Source: Monarcha castaneiventris obscurior
Taxonomy: Eukaryota > Chordata > Aves > Passeriformes > Monarchidae
Assembly: GCA_026261815.1 (NCBI GenBank)
Contig: JAMPIT010000566.1
Location: 30,715,001 to 30,779,000 of the forward strand
Reading direction: 5' to 3'
Length of the DNA stretch: 64,000 nucleotides
The position numbers and the translations under genes were made by a program. The stretch's first letter is position 1. Each line of letters begins with the position of its first letter. Shown here piece after piece: positions 35,253-48,500 of this stretch. The notes beneath the pieces were generated by a model. It saw nothing but the letters and a program-made list of their open reading frames with translations, ran no database searches and was not told the origin of the DNA.

Positions 35253-35342
35253 TCACAGAATATTCTCAGTAGGAAGGGACACATGAGGATAAGTGCACAA
35301 CCTTGGCATTATTAGCACCGTGCTCTAACCAAATGAGCTCAT
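35253..35342 (-). mobile_element. Truncated TguSINE1-like SINE (tRNA-Ile head, CR1 tail)
   Basis: On the minus strand the element begins GAGCTCATTTGGTTAGAGC, a tRNA-Ile-like 5' half with an A-box, continues GGTGCTAATAATGCCAAGG through the anticodon region, and ends with a CR1-type tail (GTCCCTTCCTACTGAGAATA... TTCTGTGAC). This head-to-tail combination is the known structure of the passerine SINE family TguSINE1. The part between the tRNA anticodon arm and the tail is deleted here, so the B-box (GGTTCGA type) is missing. The copy should therefore be unable to drive its own Pol III transcription. It is not a functional tRNA gene. It is the clearest pointer to a songbird source. Confidence 0.85.
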
Positions 35343-37160
35343 GTCAGTCACATTTGACCACTTAGTAATTATTCTGCTATGAACATCACGCTGTAAAATG
35401 CATCCAGCAATTCATAAGCCTGGTGGGCCAGTGGCCCAAGAATTCCTTGATGCCCAAGGACTGTCTCCCTCCCAGCTGTATCAAAGTCAAAACCTGACTT
35501 TGCACCAGCTACACTGCCCTAAGCACAGTGCCAGGGGCAGGAACTTGTTCGTCCAGCGCTGCTGCCAAACCACTTGCACTGTGGAACCACAGTCCAAAAC
35601 ACACAATGTTTAATCCCAAAACTTGCTTAGGCAGCTGCTGAAAAGGAGAGACAAGTTGCTTACACATGCATAGTCCTGAATGGCCTATCTTATGTGGACT
35701 TCAAGGTGCTTCATAAATATCATATAAACCCAAATATTATTTAAACCATCTAAAAAGAAACCGCTTCTCTGCAAGTCAGAGCTCTGGTTCACACACACTG
35801 AGGTGATGAAGTGGGTACTGACATCCACCAACCATTTGCTGCTCAGATGCAGTGACCACAGCAAGGAAAGCTGAACAACATCTGAAGAAACTTCTAGAGC
35901 CCCACACCCCAGCACTTCAAAGTAAAATGGAATTGTATCACCACATGGTCTCAGTCAGGAAGGATATTACTGTAACCAACTCCCGTTTCAAATCACCAAA
36001 TGCAGGTAAAAGCATGATTATATTGTATTAAGTAGCTGTCTGAATGCACATTCATGTTAGGACAGCAATGCAGTAGTCTGTAGAGGGTACATGGTTTCAA
36101 AGCAGAGAGCACAGGACATGGCTTCTGATCACCTGGAATTCCTTATGCTGGATCATAGCTTGCCTGTGGACTAGGCAGTACTGCCAACAGCTCACTCCCC
36201 TACTTGTGCATGTTTCTTTTCCAGTGCTTCTCACAATGTTATTACTGCTTTTCCCTCAGGTTTTAGCAAAAACTATAACCTGATTGAGCATCTTTCTACT
36301 GCATTCTTCTAATTACTATGATATTTTCAAAGTTTCTTTTGACTCAGTTTTTATTTCCCCCAAATATTGTTGTAGCCTGGAGAAAGAGTCTGATGTCAAG
36401 ATGGGCCTAGCTTTGAACCCAGGGTGGAGAAACTTTTGATACACTTCCAGACTATTTAATTCTCTACTCAGATCTCTCGAGTATCCAAAAAAACCAACTT
36501 TCCCAGGCCCTGCTTGCCTGTGAGATGCTGGAGAGCAAAGCACCTCTTTCTGAGAGGTAAGGTGCTGATTACACAACTTTCAGCACATCCTGAAAGCTGA
36601 TTCCAAAAACTAATATTGTTTTTGGCGTCACACAGAGTTCTTCGCATACCCTTTAGAGGGGAAAGCAAGTGCAGGAAGGTGAGGGTTTTTTAATATAACT
36701 TGCAATAATTGGTGTTGAGAAATAAGACAACCTAAGACCCAGCTTAGACTAAGCCAAATCTCAGCCACATCATTCATGAGATTTTGTTTTTGTCCTCTCA
36801 GTTCAGTGTGGTCATGCATCAAAAGTTGCTCCACAAATATTAGACTGAAATTTTTACACTCTCTCCTCTAACTAGTACCTAGGATAGGTGTGCTGCAGAA
36901 TATCAGTATGAACTGCTGTACATGGAGACAAGAAAGCTCAGAGATTTCAAAACTGTTCCTCAAATAAAACTTCTTCTTGCCAAACTGTTGTCATTAATGG
37001 TTCTAAACACATTCAGTAGTCAAGAAGGCAGCCATCAAAAATGATCAAAACTTCAGAACATGTCTAAGAGCAATTCTACTGTTAAAATAAAAAACTATTC
37101 ATTAAACATCAATGTGTGCTGAACAAACAAACCCTTTATTATTACAAAAAAATAATTTTC

Positions 37161-37236
37161 ATATATATATCTATATATATATATATCTATATATATATCT
37201 ATATATATATATATCTATATCTCCACATATATATAT
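37161..37236. repeat. (AT)n microsatellite with ATCT interruptions
   Basis: Alternating AT broken at quasi-regular intervals by CT, giving several TATATCTATATA blocks and ending in CCACATATATATATGG. The frames it opens (runs of I, Y, L) are artefacts of the repeat. Confidence 0.93.
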
Positions 37237-38336
37237 GGAAAAGGAAGCAGGGCAATGCAAATTTCCCCTCAAAGCCAGAAGCAAAATTTTTTTTATTGGC
37301 AACTGCCCAACTACCTTTCCTTAAAATACAATACAGTAAAAAGAATCTTCTCTTCCCACATCTCATATTCAAGCTATCCAAAAATATTTACCACGCAGAC
37401 CAACACTACAGTCCTGTGTACCAAGACAGCCTCCCGGACGCTGACTTTGTTTAACATAAGAGGGGCCTTGGGTCCAGACTGGGTGGGAGACATCCCAGTG
37501 GCTGCTGCCTCCCCCCACAAAGCCAGCACCGGTGCGTGGTGCTTCCCTACAGCCTGCTCCCACTTCTCCCAGTCCTCACAGGGGAGCTCACCCCTCTCAG
37601 CATCTCTATCTCCCCTCTTGCAACAGAGAATGACTGTAAATCAGGACCACTTCACCAACACTGACTGGAAGCCAGAGAGACCTGAAAACACATGGAGCCA
37701 CCAGCCTTTCCCAGCTCCGTGCACCAGTGATACTCCCAGAGCAGTGTGATTCCTTCAGCACGGCTGTGATAGCAGAGTCCTGGGTGTGAGCAGAGAGCTC
37801 TCTGCGCCAGGTGCTGCACAAACAGCATAAATTCAGAGTTTACTGAAAAAGCAACCAGAACCTGAAATGGACACTCCCTTCCTCCAGAGCAAAGGAAGGG
37901 AAAATAAATAAGTGAGATAGATAAATAGAAGCCAGCAGAGAAATTAGTGTCTAGCCTAGAAAGTATTTAAGATAAAGGGTGAGCTTCTCAAAATGGTATC
38001 TTGAGAGAGAAGCACAGTTGCTGGGAATCAGAATGTTTTCCCATCAGGTTTAAGATGTTTTAACAAAACACAGTTAATTTCTTCTGTCCTGAAAGAACAT
38101 TTAAGCATTCTTTTAATCAGTGGGAATTTTTCTCAACCTTCAACTCATGGCTGTTTTCACCCTTGGCTTTGGAGCAAAAGGCTCTAACCTATTTCTCTCT
38201 ACCACTGGAGAGAAATAAAAAAAATTTAAAAAGATTAAAAGAACCAGGCTTAGCAAAAATGCTATCAATTTCTTTTCCAAGACAAAAGAGGGTTTTGAGA
38301 TTGCAAGCAGGTTCAACACTAAGCCTTTGAAGCTAG

Positions 38337-38363
38337 TGTATATTCCTGGATGTATATTCCTGG
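38337..38363. repeat. Tandem duplication of a 14-bp unit
   Basis: TGTATATTCCTGGA is followed directly by a second copy lacking the last base. It is probably a small replication-slippage duplication. Confidence 0.85.
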
Positions 38364-39328
38364 TGGAATAGCAGTGGACGTCATGGAAGGCAGCCCACTG
38401 ACAACACAGTACTGGGAATAGCTAATCATCCTGCTGCCTTCCTGCATGACCATCACTCACCAGGTATTTGATCTAATATGGAGAAGACAGAGACCATATT
38501 CTTATGCTAAGCCTGCAAGCAGGACAGAAATCTGGCTTTTGCCCAAGAGAATGGACTGGATGATTCCTCAAGTCTGCCTTTTTTCAACAACTAGACATCC
38601 AGGAAAACAAGGGACACCATGATTTTCATACCTGTTTGGTTCAAGGTAAAACAAAAATTTGAAAAAGGGGTTCTCAAATATGGAAAAGAGTAAACCCAAG
38701 GAAAAGGTCAAAACCATGAGACCTAGTGAACAGTTATCAATCAGCAGTATAAATAGATTTTGCAGTTTATTTAACTTGGTTTTGCTGCATTCTTTGGCAT
38801 TTGAGCCATATATTGGCTGGGACAGGTTTTTCCCAAGTGTTTTTCTGAGCATATTGCTCCCAAGATGGTGTCCTTAACAACCTAAGTCACGCATCCAGAG
38901 GCCTTTTCTAGCAGCAGTGCCTTCATAAGCATATAATTTTGAAAAGCATATTTGCTTATGATGTTTAGTATTGTTCATGTGGGACATCAAGAATCTGGCT
39001 AACTCCTGTGCATTTGGTGTCCACAGCACATGGTCAGATGGAGTGGGTCTAGTCCATTCTATCAAACCCAGTGCAGGTGGGACAAGCACACACCCCACAT
39101 GGAAGCACAAGTGGTGCTGAACTTGGGTGCTTGTGACTTACTTTTTTCCAGAAATCTCTCCCAGAACAAACCCTTTTCTTGTGTAAAATGAGGCTTGGCA
39201 CTAACAAATCCAGAATAAATCTGCTTTTTAGCAGGGCCTGTTGCAATAGGATGAGGTGCAATGGTTTTAACGTAAAGGAGGGTTAATTTAAAATTGATTA
39301 TAAATAAAGAAGAAGATTTTTAAAATGA

Positions 39329-39516
39329 AGGTGGTGAAAACACTGGAACAGGTTGCCCAGGAAGCAACCTGGTAGATGCCTTGACTCTGGAAACATTCAA
39401 GGTCAGGTTGGTTGGGAGTATGATCCAGTTGAAGACGTCTCTGGTTACTGCAGGGGATTGGATCTAGACTGCCTTTAACAGTCTCTTCAGACTCAATTTT
39501 TCTATGATTCTATGAT
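39329..39516 (+). mobile_element. CR1 LINE 3' end
   Basis: This matches the 3' terminal part of chicken-repeat-1 elements: GGTGGTGAAAACACTGGAACAGG, then GGTTGCCCAG, then CATTCAAGGTCAGGTTGG, ending in the diagnostic CR1 octamer repeat (TCTATGATTCTATGAT). It is 5'-truncated, as nearly all CR1 copies are, and has no remaining coding part. Small differences from the usual motif suggest an aged copy. No A-tail or target-site duplication is expected for CR1. Confidence 0.92.
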
Positions 39517-39519
39517 AAT

Positions 39520-42500
39520 CCAAAGGGTTTCAATGGTTTTATGTCTTCTTGTTGTCAAAGCAGTATCAGACAAAAACTACCTTTTTTTCTTGAAGGAAAG
39601 CAAGTTCCAAAAAAAGTTATACAGCACAAACTTTAGAAAAACTTTACATTATCATGCAAATGATCAGTTTCTTATCACTTTAGGTATTCAGGCTATTTCA
39701 AACTGATTCTTACAGTAACGCTTGTAAACCATCTTAATCATAACTTTAGAATAAATTTACCTATGGATGACAACCAATTGATTACTCAAAAGTTCAGCGA
39801 GCTAATAAAAAATACTTCTTTTTCATCCAGAGATAAATCCTCGGTGTCCAAAATATGTCATTGAGATATGCATCCAAGAATTACAAAAATGCATTTAATG
39901 AAAAGTACTTTTCCAAGCCAGCAACTCTTAGGGCCTAAAGCATGTATTTTTGTAAGGATGGATTTGCTCATGTAGGCATATCTACTGTAGATGTGTTTTT
40001 ATTTGTATTTGTTGTTGCCATAGGTTTTACAAGAATCCATAAATCTAGCATGTTGTGTTTCTTATATCCCAGAAATTCAGTATTGTACTCTTGAGGCTCA
40101 GCATGATAAGTACATCAAGTGACGTTCTCAACAACACAGAGCATGTATTTTAACCTGCTGCCTATCTGCAGGTGCTGCTGTGCACCTGTGTCACTGAAAG
40201 CCTTCAGAAGCTTTGTACCAGCTTATGAGGATCCAGAGAGGCTTGCAGGGATGCAAACTAACTTTTCATTTGCTTCATGTGCCCAAATTATGTTTATGTA
40301 TCAGCCTGTCAGCAGTATTCATGTGACCTTCAGCATCAACTGGATGCTGCCTGATGAGATGGTGCCTGTGAGATCTCATTAATTCTGCCCTGTATTTTGG
40401 ACCTCTTCTCATCTACAGGACAGTATTGGCAGGAGAAGCAATAATGATGGTGGAGAGAAAATGCTCTGCATTGCTGTCTGAGATTCAGGGCGTCTCCCTG
40501 CACTTTAAGGAGTACTCCTGGATGAGATTTCCAGAGGGACATCAGTCTGAAGCAAAAAAATGGTTGCTGTAAAAGGTAGTGCTGGTATGAGCCTGTGCTT
40601 GTTTTCTGCTCTGCCACAGCCTGAGAAGAATGAGGTAAATGACTCAGCTCTCTCCTCACATGTATAAGGCATTTCCACTGGCCCTGGAAGATCCCGGCTT
40701 TGTGACATGCAATAGATCAGGGAATCTCTGCCATCATGAAATCAGGCTTCTTCACAAAGACTTTCAACTCCTGGGACATTCTTACAATGAATAATTAGCC
40801 CCATTTTAAAGCTGGCAGGAAAAGCGGGGAAGAACTTACAAAAGATTAAACACATGGGTTGGTCTTCTGTAGCAGATCCACTTAATTCCAGGAAAGTACT
40901 TAAAACACAAGACTCTCATGAATTTAAAACTGAATTTCCACCATCTCCTGTATTGGAGGTCATCTTGAGGAGTACCATTAAAATTAAATTCAGCCCAAAA
41001 TCTTAGGGTTAAAATAATTTTTAAGTGTAGCCTTAAAAAAAAAATACATGAGCAAAGACAAGATCTGCAATAATACAGAGAAAATTAATTACCTAGGCAG
41101 ACTCCTTTTCAAGTTCATGACTCATGCCAGCATATAAATATCTGCATGAAGCCAGCTCTTAATGCTAATTTTGTCACTGCAAAAAAATCGTAATCTTCTC
41201 TGAGAAAAACTGACTGCATACCTTGCTATTGATTTTTCAAGAGTCTGACTGGCAGAGTGCTGTACTATAACTGCAGATTTGTGCTAATGCTCTAAACTGT
41301 TTTGCTAAATTTAATCTCTCACCACGGATATGAGATTCCTGGCCATGCTGCAGTTGGCCCCAGCTGCACAGAAGTTGTGGTCACACCCACTTAATTTGTT
41401 CCTTTTTACTGAATATAGACATGCAAGTGTATCACTTAGTAAGTCAAAAATCCCATTCCATATAATGACAAAACCACAGTACAAAGAACACAGAGAGTAG
41501 GAGTAAGAAAAGATGCATTTCTGTTAGAACTAATCTGTGGTTCAAACATTCCCCTGTTGCTGCCCTGCCAGAAGCTGCTGTGTTTATCAGCTGGTGCTGG
41601 CATGGGGTCGCAGTGCTGGGCACTGACAGAGCTGCTGAGGGACCTGGCCCTATCTGCCTCCACGAGACCCCTTCTTGGAACTATTGCCTCTTACCACAGA
41701 GTTAATTTAGAGACATGAGCTACCAACTACAGGTATCTGCTTTTTACATAAGAATCACCAAAGTGCTCCTTGGGTTTTTTAAATCTTAATGGAGCACTAG
41801 AAGAGACAGTAATTGTGTCTGATGGTCCATATGCACAGCTGTACTCGGCCACATGGTGCCAAAAGCTACACATACCATGGCTGAAAGTACCCATTACAAG
41901 GGCAGCATCTCCATTAGGGGTCACGAGCTCATTAAACTGGGGAAAAAAGAAACACGGGCACACAGACAGGGGCATTTCTCTCTGCAGGTGGCAGGCAGAG
42001 CCCAGGCAGTGCAGGAGGATGGAGCCAGCAGCACTGCTGGGCTGCGCCACCCCAAAAGCTGCTGCTCCTCTTCATCTCCCCTGGAAAGTCCCTGGCAGGG
42101 AGTGGGATGTCTGCATCATGCTGACACCAGAAGTGTCATCAACACGAGGACCTCATTTTGACAAAGCCTCTCCAAACATGTAGCCACACAAGGGGCCTGA
42201 AGCACCATGCCTGACAAGGCACTGAGGTTTTTGACTGTCAGACTGAGAGCAGGTCAAGTGTCCTGGCAGCCCCTGGCATACCACTACACAAAGCAAAAAC
42301 AGCACAACAAAAAGGATAAGATGGGGGGAAATGCCTCCTCCCCACCATCACTTTCGCCTCGCCTATGGCAGCACACACAGGGGGCAAGGCTCAGTCTGTG
42401 AAAGCCAAGGGCCTGAGGAAAATGTCACCTGCTGCACCCAGCCTCACCCAGACACTGGGCATCCAGGGTGTCCAACTGGTTCAAAGTTCACAGGGGCTTG

Positions 42501-45500
42501 CAGAGCAGGCAAGGGGCAGCAGCTGAAGGCAGCATGGGGAGTCAGCCCCAACTGCCCCTATCCTGCTCTGCAGGGTGGCCAGGCTGGCCCCAGGCTGGCC
42601 CCAGGGGAAGAAGAGATGAGTGGAGAGTAAGACAGAGAGTGCTTCATCACATAAAGCCACACAACGCAGCATTTGCACCCAAGCCAGCCCAGATCCAAGC
42701 AGGGACATTTATATGATGCAATGGCACATGGGGTGGAAGTCTGAGCTTGCACCTCCAAAGCAGCCCAAAGTGCTGAACCCAAACAGCATCTGGAGGCAAC
42801 ACAGGGAGAAGCATCTCTACATCCCATTTTCTAGGCTATATGGAGGCAGCACTTACATTCAAAGGTGTTAAAGGGAAAGATGACTAAATCATTTTTCTTT
42901 TTTTTTCCCAGAAAAAATTATATCTCTTGTGCTTCTTTTAAGCTAATTTTAAATGTGAAGTGATTGGTTACTAAGCTCATTAATTCTTTGCAAGTATTCT
43001 CAGAAAGTGAAAGAGAATGTGGTCAGCCTAGATTGATTTTATAACTTTGTTATTGTATTTTGTTCATATCACTGTCATGGACTTACGCACACGTGGAACC
43101 GTCAGTCAACTGGACAAATATTAGCATTTCCAGCTAAAGTGAAATAAATCCATTTGCTGAATGTTCCAGTGTTTCTGTAGCAAATCAATAATGGCTATTT
43201 AAATTGTTGTTTAGACATCAAAGCTAAGATAAATGGGGACATTCTCATTTCTTTCCTGCTGCTATGCTTTCAGGTTGTGCCTTTTAAATAAGACCAGGCA
43301 AGTGCAATTCAGATCACAGAATAATTTATGCTTAAAAGCTACAGGTCTTATTTTCAGTGCAATTTGCCAGCCATGTCCATACAGTGGTACGTGGATTTAG
43401 CCTGTTCATCTTAATTGCAGCAATTGAAAAGCATCCACAGTAATCTGTTATGTGGCTTGAATACCTTTTTCATTATTGAGTCCAGACAACACAGCACTTG
43501 TTTGCAGTAACCATTCAGCCTGCCAGGGAAGATCTATGGCACAGCCCTGCTCAGGAACCCATCCCATGCTAGACAGCTTCCAGAACCCAGGACATTTATG
43601 GGGCTTGAGAGAAAATTTGCATAAAGTTATGATTATATTCTCAGGGTCCATTAATTTTATCAGTGTCACTTCCCAAACACAAATAATTCCCATCTTTAGG
43701 TCAAATCTATTGGAATTTTACTAAATTTTGTGGGAGGCTGGAGAGGAAAGAGGCAGAGTACCATGAGGTGTTTGATGTGGCAATGATCCTTAGAAATGTT
43801 ATGGATGTATTTATTCAACTAAGAGGCTCTTTGCTGGATATATTATTGGATATGTGACTTATCTGTTATTTGATGCTCTGCTCAAGATGAATTCTTTTAA
43901 AGGCTTTACTCTGTATAGCTAGAAGGGTGAGGGATGGCTATATTTTACAGAAAACAGGAATGTGGCTTTTTAAATACCTGAGAAAATATTTGCATTTTTA
44001 AAATAGGACAAGCACAAGAGCATAAATCAACAACAAGCATTGCAAGTACACTGTCAAGGACACAGACCTTGAGGAGGCCATTTAGCTTGTATAACTTAGG
44101 CCATACTTGGAGATGTACAATTGCACAGGAAGGTTGTGTAATTTCTCTTCTAAGCAATGCAAAAAACCAGCAGTTATTAATTTGTGTTTCTGAAATGTGC
44201 AACGAAAACAAGATGCCTGCAGGTCCCAGATACATTCTGTAATTCCCCATTTTCCTGTTCTGGCCATGCTGACTCCAACAGTACACCAGCCCCTCCTCTC
44301 CTCTGGCCCCACCTGCAATAAAACACCATGATCCTCTCTTTGAGAGTGAGCAGGACCACACTTCTCTACTGCCAAGAGATTAGTAGCTCCACCAAAGCAG
44401 AAGCTGATCCTTTGGAGGGGTCTGTAGCTCTGGAATGCTCTCAAGCCTTTGCCTTGCAGGTATTATCAAAGAGATGCAACAGAGGCCAAATCTGCAGCTG
44501 TGTTTTAAATTGAAAGCACCAAGCAGGCCTATTATGAAGACAGCCCAGGCATTAGTGGTGCCCAAATGTTGCTTCCAGATATCTGGTGTAAAGTGACTTA
44601 CCCTGCATGAAACGAGGAAAGAGCTAAGGCGCTTGAAGAGATGAGTGGGACAAAATCCCAAGGCATAATTGATGGCTGTTTTCACCTGATCTTCATGTGA
44701 TGAAACTGAACCTCTGACTCATTACATTAAATTATATTTCCAAATTGCCACAGTAGAGAAGTGAAGAGCAAAAATATCACTCAGAAACTAAAAGCTCTGG
44801 TTTTCAACAGCAGGTGGACACTGTAAGGGACCAGGAAAGGAAACAAGAGCCATGGAGGCATCTTAACTTCAGCTAATCTTACTTCATTTGGCTAACAGTA
44901 TGTCCCTTACCTCAAAGGCTTTGAATTTCTGGCTTTTAAATAAAAAGGCTGGCAAAAAAATTCAGAACTGTAAAGACAACAGGTTCTTAAATAAATATTC
45001 TTCAGCTCTTCACTTCTATCAGGTATACATCCATAGGTACTAAGCTGGTCTCTGTCATTTTAGTATTAAGAGCATATCCCAAAAAATCAGGATAGAAATA
45101 GTAACACTTTTATAATGTCAGTTAATAACAGAAGAGGGAATTTAAAAGGCATATGTAGACAATAAATACATGTTTTCATTTTTCAGCTGATTAGTGAGGT
45201 AGAAGGTCTGATGTGTTCTTGTGACACAGAGTAAGTGCAAATCAATACTCAGTTTTCAAACAAGTGAAGTCAGTGGGCCTCCTAAATTCTGCTCAAAAAC
45301 TCTATCTGGCCTCTGTGACAACAGTTTCATACTGTCATGGCCTATTATTGAAACACTGGGTTATTTTTGATATCAGTGTGGTGGCAAAAGTAGAGTTCGA
45401 TTACACATTTTCCATGGGATAGCATCACATATATTTAATTCTTTTTTGTGGTGGCTTCCAAAACTCAATGGAAAACATAGCTTAGGTCTTTAATTTCTGA

Positions 45501-48500
45501 ACTAGTTAAGGAATATTCACTGTTTTATGCAAACTTTTTTTGTTCTCTGTGAAATTACAGAGTTATAATGGGACAAACTTTGAATAAGAAGACACAGAAA
45601 TGACAAAATCTCTGTTCTCAACAGCTTCATGCATGGAAAAAAAACCCAGATACCCACCTAAAGAATAGGGTCCAGACATGATTTCCTTCCCCTCCCTGTG
45701 TTTTTTCACAGCTAATTGCAAAACTGAACAACTTTTAAACCCAAGTTTAGTTACAACCATGTCAGCCTGACTCAGTCACTAATAATATGCCCTTTCACTC
45801 AGTGTTTGCATTGTCACTTTTAAAAATGTCTTTCAAATGTGAACAGATTAATCTTTTTTTATCATATCCACATATTAAAATTACTTTGTTTTCTTATCTG
45901 CTCTTTACAGATGCCATTTTTTGGCTATAGTATAAAAGAAACTAATGTGTATCAATCCATTACAGCTAAAACTGTGGGTCACACTCACTTTTTGTTCTTG
46001 TTACAAGTATTATCAGCAAACTTGCCTCCACATGGCCCATAATTTGCCTGTAAAAATAGCCCACATAATCTAGCAGTAATGCAGGCTTTATATACATGTG
46101 TCCTTTCCTGTAATCCCTTCATTTTGATCCCCCACGTGGTTACTATACTAAAGCAACACAGGAAGAGCTCAAGAAAGATATTCAGTGTGCACAGAGTAAG
46201 GGATAGTCCCTGTTGCAGAAGTCCTGTAGCCCAACTGAATGACATAGACTGAAGCAATAAGGATGTGTTTTTTGCCAGATCTTCATTTTACTATGAGCTT
46301 GGTGGAATGGAATAAATATAATTCAAGATACTCATTCATAAATACTCATTTCACAAAAGCACTCTTCTGGTAATGAAAACTCTTTCTGAAAAAAGGGCAA
46401 CATGTTAACAAAACAAAGGTCTGCTTCATTCAGGGAATGTGGTCAATCCACACTAACTTTTTGTGTATGAAGACACTACGATAAACCTTGCACATCTTCA
46501 ATATTTTAAACTGTCATATCATACAGCCTTTCACTGGCAAAGATTTGACACATGCTGAAGCTAAGTAAACATGAGTACTTTCATTATAGACTCATACACA
46601 GGGAAGTTAAATGTGGCATAGTTGAAAGAAACCCCCCAGTAATGTTTGGTTTCCCACTTTATTCAGTCACTAGTTCACATGTTCCTCTGAGTCCATTACA
46701 TTTCAGTCCCTAAATTATTATTTCTCATTCTGTGTTGCTGATATTATCTTGATATTCTTGGCATATGTTAATAGCACCCACAGGGCAGATAAACTGTTCT
46801 AGTGGTCTCAAACTAATAAAAGAACGGTTCTTACCAGGCACAGAGGAGACTCCTCAGAAACCCATTAACAGCTGCAATGATTCACTCCATTTTCCATGGA
46901 TATGTATTTGCTGTGGCATCAGCTTTGCATATTAAGAAATGCCACATTTGGTAAATCCCCAGTAAATGGCAATTTTCCCTTGACTAGTTCAGTTCGACAT
47001 GCACAATTTCGAAGATACGCACTGTGGGATGCAGTTCAGTAATGTCTCTCTCTGGTTCAGGGGATTTGCCCAGCTCTGGAGTAACCTCCAGCCTCCTCAT
47101 TTTTATCAGAGAGGCAGGATACTGACTTAAATGAGTTCTTCTATTTCAGGCACCACTGCTCCCCTTACACCCCCAATCTTTCTTAGTATGGTCTCTCCTC
47201 CTGTCATCATAGGCTTTGTCTAGTTCCAAAGAAAGCCACTGAGGTCCACAGCTGCTTTTTCTCACTCCTGGCTCCCTCCATAGAGGCAGCAGAAACAGAA
47301 ACCTCCCCAACCTGGACTCTTCAGCTGCTGACAGCAGTGATTTATCCAGGACTTCTCAGCAACCATGACCTAACAGCATTTCTAAGATGTGACTTGAATT
47401 CACGATTATGAAAGAGCTGAATGCTGCAGCTTATGTGGTTTTTAAACCTTCACAGATGTTGTCACCTCAAAGCATGCTCCAAGTCAAAAGGCTGGGCTTG
47501 TACACACAAATATAGATGTACTTATTTTGTATTTAAACAATGACACAAACGTTCTTCAAGGAGTATAACTGCACAACCCAAGCCTTCAGGTAAAAAAAAG
47601 TCAATGGATATGAAGTCTGAGTGTGTTCATACACAAATGACAGATTTATTTGTTTATGGGTTTTTCTCACAGTGTAATTCTTACCACCTTGCCACGTCTT
47701 ATCAGTGACTTTGCATGGTATCAACAAACTTGAGGACACTGGGACAGCAGAAATTATTATTAAAGTATAACAAGATTGTATTGGATAAACACGCATGGAT
47801 TTATTTTACCAATGGTGATATAAACCAAAAATCTAGGTTTTAGGGCAGGTCAGCACATAGGAAACAAGCAGAGAAGACTCTGAGCTGTCAGGTTGCCTTT
47901 GGACAAAGACATGACAAAACTGATGTTGTTAAAGTTTAGATTTCCTACTAACACTAACACTTCAAAGCTGGGGGCTCCTGAGCCAGGGGCCCTGGGAAAG
48001 GAAGAATAAAACAACCTCAGCAACTAGTCAGTCAGCAAAGGCTTGTAAGGCCACAGCCTTGATGACTGACTGGAAAAATGAAGAAAAAGTCCAGAATAGA
48101 CAAGAGGGCCCTTAGAATCACAAACAACAAAGATAAATAGGTTTTTTTCATACACTTGCCAACTTCTGATGAAACAAATGAAAGATCCTAGCTGCCCTAG
48201 GATTTTGGTTGTGGATGCCAGTATTTCCTATGCTTTAGCACTTTTTGCTCTGACTTAACATGCTGTATTGCAATCTATGGAAACAGATTTCCCAGTGTTT
48301 GAGAGGAAAAGAAATGGGATTTTTTCATTTCTGTTATTTAGAAAAGTTGATGTAGAAGACAGCAGTGCCAGCGCCAACATGCTTTAATGACAGTTTAAGT
48401 AGAGTGTATTTTTTAATTTACTCAAAATATAATTAGGTAATTATAAGCAATCAAGTGAGAGCTGTTTAAAAGCTACTGGCCACAGCTGTTAGCTACCTCA

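Larger units (their letters stand above)
35345..39325. other. Non-coding unique stretch
   Basis: Unique sequence with an AT microsatellite at 37161-37236 and a small tandem duplication at 38337-38363. No gene-like structure was recognised. Confidence 0.5.

Noticed and set aside
35253..35342. tRNA-Ile gene on the minus strand
   Set aside because: Only the 5' half resembles tRNA; the T-arm and acceptor 3' side are missing and a CR1 tail follows, so it is a SINE.
37112..37454. Frames with YIYIYI / IYLYIY runs
   Set aside because: Translation of the AT microsatellite at 37161-37236.
41770..42183. Overlapping 102-137-codon plus-strand frames in a GC-richer patch
   Set aside because: Two different frames are open together, which points to composition rather than coding; no domain seen.
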